From contig JAFMIR010000034.1 in NCBI GenBank assembly GCA_017853885.1, positions 1 to 40,546 on the forward strand: a stretch of 40,546 nucleotides of DNA. The letters run 5' to 3'. The stretch is from Prosthecobacter sp. GTDB taxonomy: Bacteria; Verrucomicrobiota; Verrucomicrobiia; Verrucomicrobiales; Verrucomicrobiaceae. The notes beneath the pieces are model-generated. The model searched no databases. It saw nothing but the letters and a program-made list of their open reading frames with translations, and was not told where the DNA came from. A program made the position numbers and the translations under genes. Position 1 is the stretch's first letter, and the number at the start of each line of letters is the position of its first letter. Below are positions 31,860 to 40,452 of the stretch, piece by piece.

Positions 31860-33064
31860 GAGAACACCTCCTCTCTTGGATCTAGAAGCTGGATGACGTG
31901 CCTCACCTCGTAGGGACGCGTGACGAGACCGGCGACACCGGCGCTGTGCCACTGCATCATGCAGACGTGATTGGACGTGGCGAGGATGACCGGCGCCCCT
32001 TCGGCTTCATTGAGAAAAGCGGACTTTTCCTTGAGGATGGCATGCGCGTTTTCGGGTTTTTGGATGTTGTAAACGCCGCCGGAGCCGCAGCAATCTTTGG
32101 CATTCGGGGCGAGTTCCCAGTGGTAACCTGTAGCATCAAGCACCTTTGTGGGGATGCCCTCCATCTTCTGCCCATGCACGAGATGGCAGGGCAGATCGAC
32201 GTAGACTCGTGTCTCGTCATTGTTGGCACGCTGCCGCTTCACAGGACCGAGCTCACCGAGGAACCCGAGCACGTCGCGCACCTGTTGATTCGGATGCAAA
32301 GCTTTACCAAGAGCGTATCCGCAGCCGGAGGAGTTGCTAACGATGGCATCAACGTCGAGAGAGCAAAAGGCTCGGCGGTTTTGCGCGCGCAGTTTTTCCA
32401 CACCATCTAGGCCAGTGTGCTCTTGGAAAGCACCGCAGCAGCCTTGGCCTTCGGGAATAATGACCCGGCAGTTGTTTTCGATCAGGACACGAAGGGTCGC
32501 GAAGTTGATCTCTCGAAACGCGGCCTCCATCAGGCAACCCGTGAGGAAAGCGACACGCGGCCCGGTGGGACGATGTCGCTGCATGAGTTCATCGGCATAA
32601 GCGGCAGTGCTTTGGAAGACGGCAGGGCGACCGGGAAAAAGAAAGCGATGCACTCTGGCACCCATGCGACGCAGCAAGCGTGTGGGCAACATGGCCAAAT
32701 TGAAAATCAGTAGTCGCTGCACTGCGGCGGAGGCAAGCCTCAGCTGTAATTTCGGCTTAAATCGATTGCTGGCAACGTGCTGGTGACGCGTCTGCTCAAA
32801 GAGCTCGCCATAAGGAACCGTGGCTGGACAGGCTGTCTCACAGGCCAGACATCCAACACACTCCTCAGTGTAAAAGTCCGTCCACTTGTCTTTCGAAAGC
32901 CGTCCTGAAGCTTCTTCACTCCACAGGCGCAATCGGCCTCGAGGCGAGTTGTTTTCATCGCCCGTGAGTTTGTAAGTCGGGCACACCGCAAGGCAGAAGC
33001 CACAGTGAGTGCAATTCGAAAAGTAATTCGACCGGGAAATGGACGACTGGAGTGCTGGCGTCAT
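31856..33064 (-). CDS. 2-hydroxyacid dehydrogenase iron-sulfur subunit (GlcF-like)
   Basis: 402 aa. Two ferredoxin-type 4Fe-4S motifs near the N-terminus: C18-C21-C24-C28P and C69-C72-C75-C79P. Two CCG domains follow, with GCCGAFQEHTG and KDCCGSGGVYN, as in GlcF and other heterodisulfide-reductase-like subunits. It accepts electrons from the flavin subunits and passes them to quinone or another carrier. ATG 33064 gives an ATGA overlap with the GlcE-like gene; earlier in-frame codons would lie inside that gene. Next in the operon is a cytochrome protein rather than the usual end of a glc operon. Confidence 0.93.
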   Translation of the reverse strand: MTPALQSSISRSNYFSNCTHCGFCLAVCPTYKLTGDENNSPRGRLRLWSEEASGRLSKDKWTDFYTEECVGCLACETACPATVPYGELFEQTRHQHVASNRFKPKLQLRLASAAVQRLLIFNLAMLPTRLLRRMGARVHRFLFPGRPAVFQSTAAYADELMQRHRPTGPRVAFLTGCLMEAAFREINFATLRVLIENNCRVIIPEGQGCCGAFQEHTGLDGVEKLRAQNRRAFCSLDVDAIVSNSSGCGYALGKALHPNQQVRDVLGFLGELGPVKRQRANNDETRVYVDLPCHLVHGQKMEGIPTKVLDATGYHWELAPNAKDCCGSGGVYNIQKPENAHAILKEKSAFLNEAEGAPVILATSNHVCMMQWHSAGVAGLVTRPYEVRHVIQLLDPREEVFS

Positions 33065-34014
33065 GGTGTGCAAGTGTCGTGGATGGCTTGCTCCAGGGTT
33101 TGAAGCCATGGAGACTCGGTGATCGTGGGAGGCATGGCAGGCAGCCAACGCGAGTACCAGTCTCCTCCGATATCATGCAGTTCTGGGGCAACCTTCTGTG
33201 CGAGCGCGTGGATGCGTTCGGTCAGATTCACCCCCGGTTTCAGGTAAAGATGCAACACGCCGCAGTAGCAGAAAGCGATGCTTCGTTCGACTTCCCGAGA
33301 AAGTTCAGACGCGAGGGACTGCACGCGATCTACCGTGGTCTTGAGCACCAGATCTGGCAATCCATCGAAGGGTGGAGATGTAGGCTGATGCAGCGTGAAG
33401 TGCGCATGGATCGAAGAAGCGATTCGTTCCAGTTGCCGCACAAAAATGGCGGCTTCGGATGGCACACAATGTACAACAACACGCACTTTCGACCCTGTTG
33501 CATCGGTGATGAAGTCCACAGCATCCCACCAGTGCATCCAACCGCTGTGGAGGAGTTGCGAAACACCGTTTTCAAGAGCCGTGTAAGTTCCCTCAAATAA
33601 AGCGACGACGGTGAAGCCACAGTCGGGGCGCAGACGCACCACATAATCGGTAGGCTCACCGAAACGGGAACCGCTATGAAGCAGGAAGCGCAGCCAGTCG
33701 TAGCCCGTTGTTGTTTTCACCACTCGCTCACCGATGCGAGCGATACGGCCTGAAGGCAGTCGCCAGTTCATCCCGAGAATGTTGTCGCAAAAGGGCCCGA
33801 AACGGCAGGAGGCTGAAGCGTGGGTGGTGGCGGTAATTTGATCTCGCAGCGGAAGACTTTCATCCAAAAGGAGCGGAAAGCGTAGCTGATACAGCGTCGT
33901 TTGCGCGGCAATCTCAGCTGCGGTGGCACTGGCGGGCAAACAGAGCGTGCCATCCACTTCATCTAGGAAGGGAACGAACAGCCGCTCATTCAGCATGGGA
34001 GGAAAGACGTTCAT
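33061..34014 (-). CDS. Shortened FAD-binding subunit of a 2-hydroxyacid dehydrogenase (GlcE-like)
   Basis: 317 aa. Strong GlcE signature in ASCRFGPFCDNILGMNWRLP and RIGERVVKTTTGYDWLRFLLHSG, the second half of a FAD_binding_4 domain. The first half of that domain, with its Gly-rich RGGGTK-type nucleotide loop, is not visible: the protein starts with about 60 residues of unrelated character. Usual GlcE is about 350 aa. It overlaps its neighbours by ATGA at both ends. It could be a GlcE that has lost part of FAD binding and serves as a structural partner. Confidence 0.85.
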   Translation of the reverse strand: MNVFPPMLNERLFVPFLDEVDGTLCLPASATAAEIAAQTTLYQLRFPLLLDESLPLRDQITATTHASASCRFGPFCDNILGMNWRLPSGRIARIGERVVKTTTGYDWLRFLLHSGSRFGEPTDYVVRLRPDCGFTVVALFEGTYTALENGVSQLLHSGWMHWWDAVDFITDATGSKVRVVVHCVPSEAAIFVRQLERIASSIHAHFTLHQPTSPPFDGLPDLVLKTTVDRVQSLASELSREVERSIAFCYCGVLHLYLKPGVNLTERIHALAQKVAPELHDIGGDWYSRWLPAMPPTITESPWLQTLEQAIHDTCTP

Positions 34015-35480
34015 GCGGCGAAGCGGCGGTTGTCGAAAACCTTGAGCGGATTCATTTGATGAGCGGGATTGAAAGAGGCGGGGACAGCAAGCTGCAGCCG
34101 CATGGAGTCCGGTCCGAACACCAGCGGCATGTAGGATGATTTGTCATTGCCAATCCCATGCTCGCCGCTGAGCGTCCCTCCGACCTCAATAACGCGCTGC
34201 ATGAGGCGCTTACTGATGAGTTCGACCTTATCCAGATCTCCAGGCACCCTCGAATCGAAGAGAAAGTTTGGATGCAAATTGCCATCCCCTGCGTGGAAAA
34301 CGTTCACAGCAGGGATGCCCGCCGCATCGGCCTCATCATACACAAGCTGAAGCACTTCGGCCAGAGCGCGCTTGGGGATCACGGCATCCTGCACCACATA
34401 CGCGGGACTCAACTGGCCCAGCAGCCCGCCCGCAGCTTTGCGGGCCTTCCATAGCTTCTTGCGCAACTCGTCCTCGTCACTGAACATCACATCTTTTGAT
34501 CCAGCCCGGCGCAACAGTTCTGCCACAGGCTCGACACGCGCATTCACAAGAGGTTCAGGACCGTCGATCTCTACTAGCAGCATAAAAGAGCCCTCTGGCA
34601 GCCCGCAGGCCATCTGACTGCTCTCCACCATGGCCACGCCACGCGGATCGAGCATTTCGATGGCGGCTGGATAGGAGGTATGCGCCACCAGCGCGTGAAT
34701 GGCTGCCTCGGTCGTTTTCAGATCGGGATACGTGGCGCGAAAGGTCCACACCTTCTCCGGCAGTGGAAGCAATCGCAGCCAAAAACGAGTGAAAGCTGCA
34801 AGCGTGCCCTCGGAGCCGATCATGAAGCGTTTCCAATCTTCACGCCAAGGCCCTCGACCACCAGCAGGACCACCAAACCGATGCACCGTGCCATCCAGAG
34901 TCACCGCTTCAACTCCAAGAACATAATTGCTGGTGACGCCATATCGAAAGCAATGCGCTCCACCCGCATTCGACGCCACATTACCTCCTAGCGTGCAGAC
35001 AGGGCCACTCGATGGGTCCGGTGGATAAAACACGCCATGCGGTTTCAGCGCCGCATCCAAATCGTTGAGCGCTACACCACACTCTACCTCGCACCAGAAG
35101 CCCTTTACATTCATCTCACGGATGCGCTTCAATGCCGATGTGTGAACAATCACCCCACCTTGAGCCGCCACCGGTCCGCCAGACAGCGAAGTGCCGGCTC
35201 CCCGCAGGATCACAGGCACATGCAGAGCCTTGGCACCCTTCATGAAACCCACCAACTCCTCTGCATCCGCTGGAATCACCACTGCATCCGGTATATGATT
35301 CTTGTATCCCAACCCATCCGCCCCATAGCCCGCCAACTGGGCGGCTGAAGTGAAAACCCTGCCGCGAGGCAGTAGGGTCTTGAGTTGAGATTCGAGGGAG
35401 GATTTCACTAGACTGTGCTTGTGTGTTGAAATGTCGATGGAGCTGGCTTTCAAAACGAAACTCCGCCAAGGCCCCATCAT
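34011..35480 (-). CDS. FAD-linked 2-hydroxyacid dehydrogenase subunit (GlcD-like)
   Basis: 489 aa. FAD_binding_4 domain with the nucleotide loop RGAGTSLSGG and GGNVASNAGGAHCFRYGVT, then an FAD-oxidase C-terminal domain with HAGDGNLHPN and SGEHGIG. These are typical of GlcD, D-lactate dehydrogenase and D-2-hydroxyglutarate dehydrogenase; the neighbouring E and F genes favour a glycolate-oxidase-type complex. The start is uncertain: ATG 35480 is listed, TTG 35453 has GGAG seven bases upstream, and GTG 35408 is nearest to where homology begins. First gene of the eight-gene minus-strand operon. The true substrate may be a sugar-derived hydroxyacid. Confidence 0.92.
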   Translation of the reverse strand: MMGPWRSFVLKASSIDISTHKHSLVKSSLESQLKTLLPRGRVFTSAAQLAGYGADGLGYKNHIPDAVVIPADAEELVGFMKGAKALHVPVILRGAGTSLSGGPVAAQGGVIVHTSALKRIREMNVKGFWCEVECGVALNDLDAALKPHGVFYPPDPSSGPVCTLGGNVASNAGGAHCFRYGVTSNYVLGVEAVTLDGTVHRFGGPAGGRGPWREDWKRFMIGSEGTLAAFTRFWLRLLPLPEKVWTFRATYPDLKTTEAAIHALVAHTSYPAAIEMLDPRGVAMVESSQMACGLPEGSFMLLVEIDGPEPLVNARVEPVAELLRRAGSKDVMFSDEDELRKKLWKARKAAGGLLGQLSPAYVVQDAVIPKRALAEVLQLVYDEADAAGIPAVNVFHAGDGNLHPNFLFDSRVPGDLDKVELISKRLMQRVIEVGGTLSGEHGIGNDKSSYMPLVFGPDSMRLQLAVPASFNPAHQMNPLKVFDNRRFAA

Positions 35481-35528
35481 GCCATCCAGGCAAAGACCTG
35501 AGCAAGCTGACGTGATTCCGCTAGGCAC

Positions 35529-36297
35529 CCGATGCCAAGTTTCACCACATCAACGAGCTTAAGCAAAGACGGCTCTGCTTGCCCATCGCCACCAAGAAAT
35601 CCCGCGTCGTGACTCGAACCAAATCCTGAGATATCGATGCGCCGCTGCTCCTCAAGAAGCAGAACACGTTTGTTGTAATGATGCGGGCCAATTCGAATGA
35701 GTTTCATGCAGACAAGCTTGACTAGAGGTAGGAGGTCATACCAGTTACGATCCCATGCAAGCAAATCTGTCGAATTCTTTCCTCTCAGGATTAGGCCGCC
35801 ACACGGCGGATTGTCAGGATGTCTGTCAGACACCTGACATCCCCACCATTATGGTTCACCACCCCTCAACGCACTTGGGTAAACTGGGTATTTAAAATGC
35901 CCTTCGTGACGAGTTTCATTTTAAACCAGCAGCCCAATCCCAGAACCCAATAACGAACGTTCCTAACCCTGCGGATGATCGTGCATGAATCGACAGTCCT
36001 ATTCAGCATCCAACCGATGGCGTTCATATAGGCAAGACCCCATCCACATTGTGCAAAGCCCAAGTTCTTTGCTTCCCCCAAGCACATCAAGGTTAATGGA
36101 AACGAAGCCATATTCATCTACCATACCAAAAGCCAAAAAACACTCCGTTATGGAAGAACGATGGTCAAACCTCAACTCGAACGCCATCTTCTGCGTCTCA
36201 AGATGAACCTCACAGAACCGCCAGCCACGACCTCCACGCTTCCGCCATCCAGGCCATCGCTGTATGCCGCGGCTGAAGCACAAGGAGTATTTCGGCC
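35529..36297. other. Intergenic region between divergent 2-hydroxyacid dehydrogenase genes
   Basis: About 770 bp with no gene I can support. Open frames on the minus strand (for example 35477-35833 and 35999-36391) show no recognisable protein and fall across operator-like sequence. An imperfect 17-bp palindrome lies at 35887-35903 (GGGTATTT-A-AAATGCCC). Base composition is mixed. It must contain promoters for both the minus-strand operon and the plus-strand genes; I see no convincing -35/-10 pair. Confidence 0.5.
35812..35839. promoter_or_regulatory. TGTCAG operator-like cluster
   Basis: Three TGTCAG half-sites within 28 bp: direct at 35812-35817 and 35824-35829, inverted (CTGACA) at 35834-35839. 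The last two form TGTCAG-ACAC-CTGACA, and the outer words GGATGTC (35817-35823) and GACATCC (35836-35842) form a second, wider palindrome. It lies between divergent 2-hydroxyacid dehydrogenase genes, so a regulator sensing such an acid is plausible. No regulator gene is encoded beside it. Confidence 0.45.
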
Positions 36298-36378
36298 ATG
36301 CCTCTGTGCAGCATAGCCTGTGGGAAACATCCATGCGCAGATCCATCACTTCACCGCCGCCGATCCAATCCCCCATGA
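36298..36378 (+). CDS. Possible 26-codon leader ORF coupled to the 2-hydroxyacid dehydrogenase gene
   Basis: ATG at 36298 preceded by AAGGAG (36282-36287, 10-nt spacing) opens 26 codons with three Cys and several His/Arg, ending in TGA at 36376-36378. That stop overlaps the dehydrogenase ATG at 36375 (ATGA). The dehydrogenase start itself lacks a Shine-Dalgarno, so translation may depend on coupling from this ORF. The peptide resembles nothing I know. It could also be chance. Confidence 0.3.
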   Translation: MPLCSIACGKHPCADPSLHRRRSNPP

Positions 36379-37556
36379 GCCAAAAATCCACACCTGAGCC
36401 AGACGCTGCTTTTCATTCCGAGTATCCCTCCATCGAGCACCTGCGCGAGCGGGCACGGCAGCGAGTGCCGCGGTTTGCCTATGAATATCTGGAAGGTGGC
36501 TGTTTTTCCGAAGTGAACCTTCGCCGCAATACAGAGGAGATCCGCGAAGTTCGACTGCATCCATGGTATCTGCGTGACTATGCAGGTGCCAATTTGCGAA
36601 CCGAACTGTTTGGCCGAACTTATGAGGCACCATTCGGCGTGGCACCCATTGGATTGCAGGGCATGGTCTGGCCACGAGCCACGGAGATCCTCTCCAAAGC
36701 CGCACATCAACATCAGGTGCCATTCATTCTCAGCACCGTGGCCACCGCCAGCATCGAGACCGTGGCTGAAATCACCGGCGGCAATGCCTGGTTCCAGCTT
36801 TATCACCCCAAAGAAGATGAGTTAAGGGATAAGCTTCTCAACCGCGTGAGCGCGGCTGGCTTCCCCGTGCTTGTGATCCTCGCCGACACACCCACCTTTG
36901 CTTACCGGCCCAAAGAAATCCGCAACGGTCTCTCCATTCCGCCACGCATGTCGCTGCGTAATGTTCTGCAGATGATGAGACGCCCGGCGTGGTGCTTCGG
37001 TCAGCTCGCGGCAGGTGCACCGCAGTTCCAGACCATGAAGCCCTACATTCCGAAAGGACTGAACATGAAACATCTGGGTCTTTTCATGAACCGAACCTTT
37101 TCCGGCCGCCTCAGCGCGGATAAGATCAAGGCCATCCGCGAGCGCTGGCCGGGCAAGCTCGTCGTCAAAGGTGTTGTCACCCCCGAAGACGCCGAACTCG
37201 CACTTAGACTCGGTGCCGATGGCCTCATCGTGTCCAACCACGGAGGGCGTCAGCTCGATGCGGGCGACTCCACCATCCGCTCTCTTACCGCCCTCCAGCG
37301 CGAGTTTGGCAGCCGCACCACCTTGATGCTGGATAGCGGTGTGCGAAGCGGACCGGACATTGCGTGCGCCTTAGCTTCCGGTGCAAAGTTTGTGTTCATG
37401 GGGCGCAGCTTCATGTATGGTGTGGGTGCCCTAGGTAACCGTGGTGGTGATCACACCTTGATCATGCTCAAACGCCAGCTTCGTCAGGTGATGGAGCAAA
37501 TCGGTTGCGAGCGGATCGCCGACCTACCCAAGCATCTGCTGCCTCTTCGTGAGTGA
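36375..37556 (+). CDS. FMN-dependent alpha-hydroxyacid dehydrogenase (LldD/glycolate oxidase family)
   Basis: 393 aa, usual length. Oxidises an L-2-hydroxyacid such as lactate or glycolate. Family features: YPSIEHLRERARQRVPRFAYEYLEGG at the N-terminus (active-site Tyr in AYEYLEGG), PIGLQGMVWPRATE, WFQLYHPKED, catalytic Lys265 in VVKGVVTPEDAE, and SNHGGRQLD with catalytic His289 and Arg292. FMN-phosphate binding shows in DSGVRSGPDIACALASGAKFVFMGR. ATG 36375 starts just before the conserved region; in-frame ATGs at 36264 and 36333 would add a nonconserved leader. Divergent from the GlcD-like operon and followed by a cytochrome protein 57 bp later. Confidence 0.93.
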   Translation: MSQKSTPEPDAAFHSEYPSIEHLRERARQRVPRFAYEYLEGGCFSEVNLRRNTEEIREVRLHPWYLRDYAGANLRTELFGRTYEAPFGVAPIGLQGMVWPRATEILSKAAHQHQVPFILSTVATASIETVAEITGGNAWFQLYHPKEDELRDKLLNRVSAAGFPVLVILADTPTFAYRPKEIRNGLSIPPRMSLRNVLQMMRRPAWCFGQLAAGAPQFQTMKPYIPKGLNMKHLGLFMNRTFSGRLSADKIKAIRERWPGKLVVKGVVTPEDAELALRLGADGLIVSNHGGRQLDAGDSTIRSLTALQREFGSRTTLMLDSGVRSGPDIACALASGAKFVFMGRSFMYGVGALGNRGGDHTLIMLKRQLRQVMEQIGCERIADLPKHLLPLRE

Positions 37557-37613
37557 ATCTCCATGCGCCAGCGTGGCGGTGAGAGCCTGAAAAATGAACC
37601 TGTCGAGCATCCC

Positions 37614-40448
37614 ATGAGACTTCTCATCGCTCCTTTTTTTCTCCTTACCGCTTCACTGTCCGCATCGGCGGATGACAAGGCGGAACTTCTCTTCGTGCGT
37701 CGCATCGTGCCGCTCTTTCATGAGAAGTGCCTCGCCTGTCATGGCAACGATGAGGCAAAAATCAAAGGTGGGCTGGATATGCGGACGCTCGCTTCCACGC
37801 TGAAGGGTGGCGAAAGTGAGAAGCCTGGGTTCATCGCCGGGAAGCCGGAGGAGAGTCCGCTGTATCTCGCCGCACTGCGCACGCACGATGATTGGGAGCC
37901 GATGCCGCCGAAGGAGGCGGACAAACTCTATGCGGAGCAGATCGCGTGGATCAAAGACTGGATCGCGGGCGGTGCGCCGTGGCCGGATGATTCACGGGTG
38001 CAGACCATTGCGAAAGCAAACGAGGCAAAGTGGTCCGCCGAGGATGGCATCACGGTGAAGACAACCGGAGCCTTGTCGCCGGAGTGGGCGAATCGGAAAT
38101 ACAAACCGGAGGGGCTATGGGCTTATCTGCCAGTGGCGAAGAAGAATGGCGAGAAGGCGCTGGATGACTTCATCACGGCGAAGATGCCTGCCGGCCTGGA
38201 GCCTGCGCCTGCGGCTGATGCTCGCACCTTCATCCGTCGCGCTTCGTTTGACCTTACTGGGCTGCCTCCGACACCGGAGGAAGTCGTTGCATTTCAAAGC
38301 AGCTTTGCGGAGAACGCGAACGCGGCGGTGAAGGCGCTCATCGACCGCCTGCTCGAATCCCCGCATTACGGCGAGCGCATGGCGCAGCATTGGCTGGATG
38401 TCACGCGCTACGCGGACTCGTCGGGCTTCTCGAACGACTACGAGCGTGGCAATGCCTGGCGCTATCGCGATTACGTGGTGCGCGCCTTCAACCGCGACAA
38501 GCCCTATAACCAGTTCATCAAGGAGCAAATCGCCGGGGATGAGATCGACGCCAACGACCCTGAGAAGATCATCGCCACGGGTTTCCTGCGCACAGGGCCG
38601 TGGGAGCTGACCGGCATGGAGGTCGAGAAGATCGCGCGGCAACGCTTCCTCGATGATGTGACAAACAGCGTGGGCGAGACCTTCCTCGCGCACTCGCTGC
38701 AGTGTGCCCGCTGTCACGATCACAAGTTCGATCCGGTGCCCACGCATGATTACTACTCGATTCAAGCGGTGTTCGCGACAACCCAGCTCTCGGAGCGGGC
38801 CGCGCCTTTTCTTCCAGAAGAGAACACGCAGGGATTCGAAGAGCGCGCCTATCTGGAAAAGAGCCTCGCGGAATATGAGTCCGTCCTCACGAAGCTGGAC
38901 GCCGTGTTGCTGGAGAACGCCGCGCGTTGGTTCAAGGACAACGGCAAGGACCCGACCCAGTGGAATGCTGCCGTCGAGGCCGCGCGAAACCCCGCAACGC
39001 CGAAGCAAGGCCCCGTCAGGAAACTCGGCAAGTATTCGGACCTGTTCGCCACCGCCCGAAACGCGCTCACCAAGGCCAGGGTGCCGGAAGGCGACTTCCC
39101 TCCCAAGCTGGTCGGTTTCACCCCTGAACAGTTCGGCATGGAACGAGTGGCACGAAAAGGCCTGGAGCGACTCCGGTGGGAACTGGATCGCTACGAACCC
39201 TATGCTCTCGCGGTGTATGGTGGTCGCACCCGGCAATACAAAACCGTCTTTGCTCCACTGCGCATGCCCTCTGACCGGATGACCGCGGGCGAACTGGAAG
39301 AGACCTGCATCCTCACCGGTGGCGATCCCTTTGCCTCCGGCACCAAGGTGAAGCCCGGCGTGCTCAGCGTGCTCGGATCCGTGCAAAAGACGACCATCCC
39401 CGACACCATCGAAGGTCGTCGCAAAGCCTTCGCCGAATGGGTCGCCAGCGCGGACAATCCTCTGACCACGAGGGCCATCGTGAATCGCGTGTGGATGTGG
39501 CACTTCGGCCAGCCGCTCGCGGGAAATCCGAACAACTTCGGCAGCACGGGCAAAAAGCCGACCCACCCCGAACTGCTGGACTGGCTCGCGGCCCAGTTTG
39601 TGGAGAGCGGCTGGAGCTTCAAGGCACTGCACCGACTCATCATGACCTCGGAGGCCTATCGCCGCAGCGCCGCGCATCCGGATTTGAAGGCCCTGCGGGA
39701 GAAAGATCCGCTCGGCACCAGCTACGCCGTCTTTCAGCCGCGCCGCCTCAGCGCGGAAGAGCTGCGGGATGCTATGCTCGCGGCCACGGGCGAGCTGAAC
39801 CGCACCCTCGGCGGCATCCCGAACCGGCCTGAGATCAATCTCGAAGCCGCTCTGCAACCGCGCCAGGTCATGGGCACCTTTGCCTCCGCCTGGGTGCCCA
39901 ATCCCAAGCCTGAGCAGCGCCACCGACGCTCACTCTACGCCCTGAAACTGCGCGGCCTCACCGACCCGATGCTGGAGGTCTTCAATGCGCCCGCGCCGGA
40001 CTTCTCCTGCGAGCGCCGCGAGGCCAGCACCGTCACGCCGCAGGTCTTCAGCTTGTTCAATGGCCAGAGCACGCAATCCCGCGCCCTCGCGCTGGCGCAT
40101 CGCGTGCTCAAGGAAGCGCCCGAGGATGAACAGGCCATCGAGCGGCTCTTCGCCATCGTGTTTTCGCGTGGGCCGAGCGCGGAGGAAAAACGTGGCTGCC
40201 TCGCCCATTGGCGGGAGACCATTCCGCTCGTCCAAACCGCGCCCGCACCGGCCAAACCGCCACTCGAAGTGCGCCGCGATGCCGTGGAAGAGAACACCGG
40301 CGAGAAGTTCTCTTTCAGTGAGAAGCTCCACGCCTACGCGGAGTTCGTCCCCGACCTCCAGCCCGCCGATGTCGATGTCCGCACCCGGGCGCTCGCCGAT
40401 GTCTGCCTCGTCCTGCTCAACTCCAACGAGTTCGCTTATGTTTATTGA
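37614..40448 (+). CDS. Exported planctomycete-type cytochrome protein with DUF1549 and DUF1553
   Basis: 944 aa with signal peptide (RLLIAPFFLLTASLSASA). Residues 25-100 form a PSCyt1-type cytochrome domain with CLACH at 39-43. DUF1549 spans about 180-385 (FIRRASFDLTGLPPTPEEV, GERMAQHWLDVTRYADS) and contains a second heme-like motif CARCH at 364-368. DUF1553 runs from about 595 to 870 (NPLTTRAIVNRVWMWHFGQ, PTHPELLDWLA). The ATG at 37614 starts the signal peptide. These proteins usually pair with a DUF1501 gene; none follows here, as the next gene is on the opposite strand with a 4-bp gap. Function unproven; a role in extracellular polymer or sugar oxidation is often assumed. Confidence 0.93.
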   Translation: MRLLIAPFFLLTASLSASADDKAELLFVRRIVPLFHEKCLACHGNDEAKIKGGLDMRTLASTLKGGESEKPGFIAGKPEESPLYLAALRTHDDWEPMPPKEADKLYAEQIAWIKDWIAGGAPWPDDSRVQTIAKANEAKWSAEDGITVKTTGALSPEWANRKYKPEGLWAYLPVAKKNGEKALDDFITAKMPAGLEPAPAADARTFIRRASFDLTGLPPTPEEVVAFQSSFAENANAAVKALIDRLLESPHYGERMAQHWLDVTRYADSSGFSNDYERGNAWRYRDYVVRAFNRDKPYNQFIKEQIAGDEIDANDPEKIIATGFLRTGPWELTGMEVEKIARQRFLDDVTNSVGETFLAHSLQCARCHDHKFDPVPTHDYYSIQAVFATTQLSERAAPFLPEENTQGFEERAYLEKSLAEYESVLTKLDAVLLENAARWFKDNGKDPTQWNAAVEAARNPATPKQGPVRKLGKYSDLFATARNALTKARVPEGDFPPKLVGFTPEQFGMERVARKGLERLRWELDRYEPYALAVYGGRTRQYKTVFAPLRMPSDRMTAGELEETCILTGGDPFASGTKVKPGVLSVLGSVQKTTIPDTIEGRRKAFAEWVASADNPLTTRAIVNRVWMWHFGQPLAGNPNNFGSTGKKPTHPELLDWLAAQFVESGWSFKALHRLIMTSEAYRRSAAHPDLKALREKDPLGTSYAVFQPRRLSAEELRDAMLAATGELNRTLGGIPNRPEINLEAALQPRQVMGTFASAWVPNPKPEQRHRRSLYALKLRGLTDPMLEVFNAPAPDFSCERREASTVTPQVFSLFNGQSTQSRALALAHRVLKEAPEDEQAIERLFAIVFSRGPSAEEKRGCLAHWRETIPLVQTAPAPAKPPLEVRRDAVEENTGEKFSFSEKLHAYAEFVPDLQPADVDVRTRALADVCLVLLNSNEFAYVY

Positions 40449-40452
40449 AGCC

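Noticed and set aside
35477..35833. A 118-codon minus-strand frame ending in an ATGA overlap with a possible GlcD-like start
   Set aside because: No recognisable protein, a GTG start within the TGTCAG palindrome cluster, and the GlcD-like start is uncertain, so the overlap may be chance.
35866..36391. Overlapping minus-strand frames that could be a decayed gene
   Set aside because: Neither frame nor a frameshifted join of them gives a sequence I recognise; treated as intergenic.
38115..39923. A 602-codon open frame on the minus strand opposite the DUF1549/DUF1553 gene
   Set aside because: It is a shadow of a GC-rich coding strand: Arg/Gly/His-rich with no domain, while the plus strand has clear family motifs throughout.
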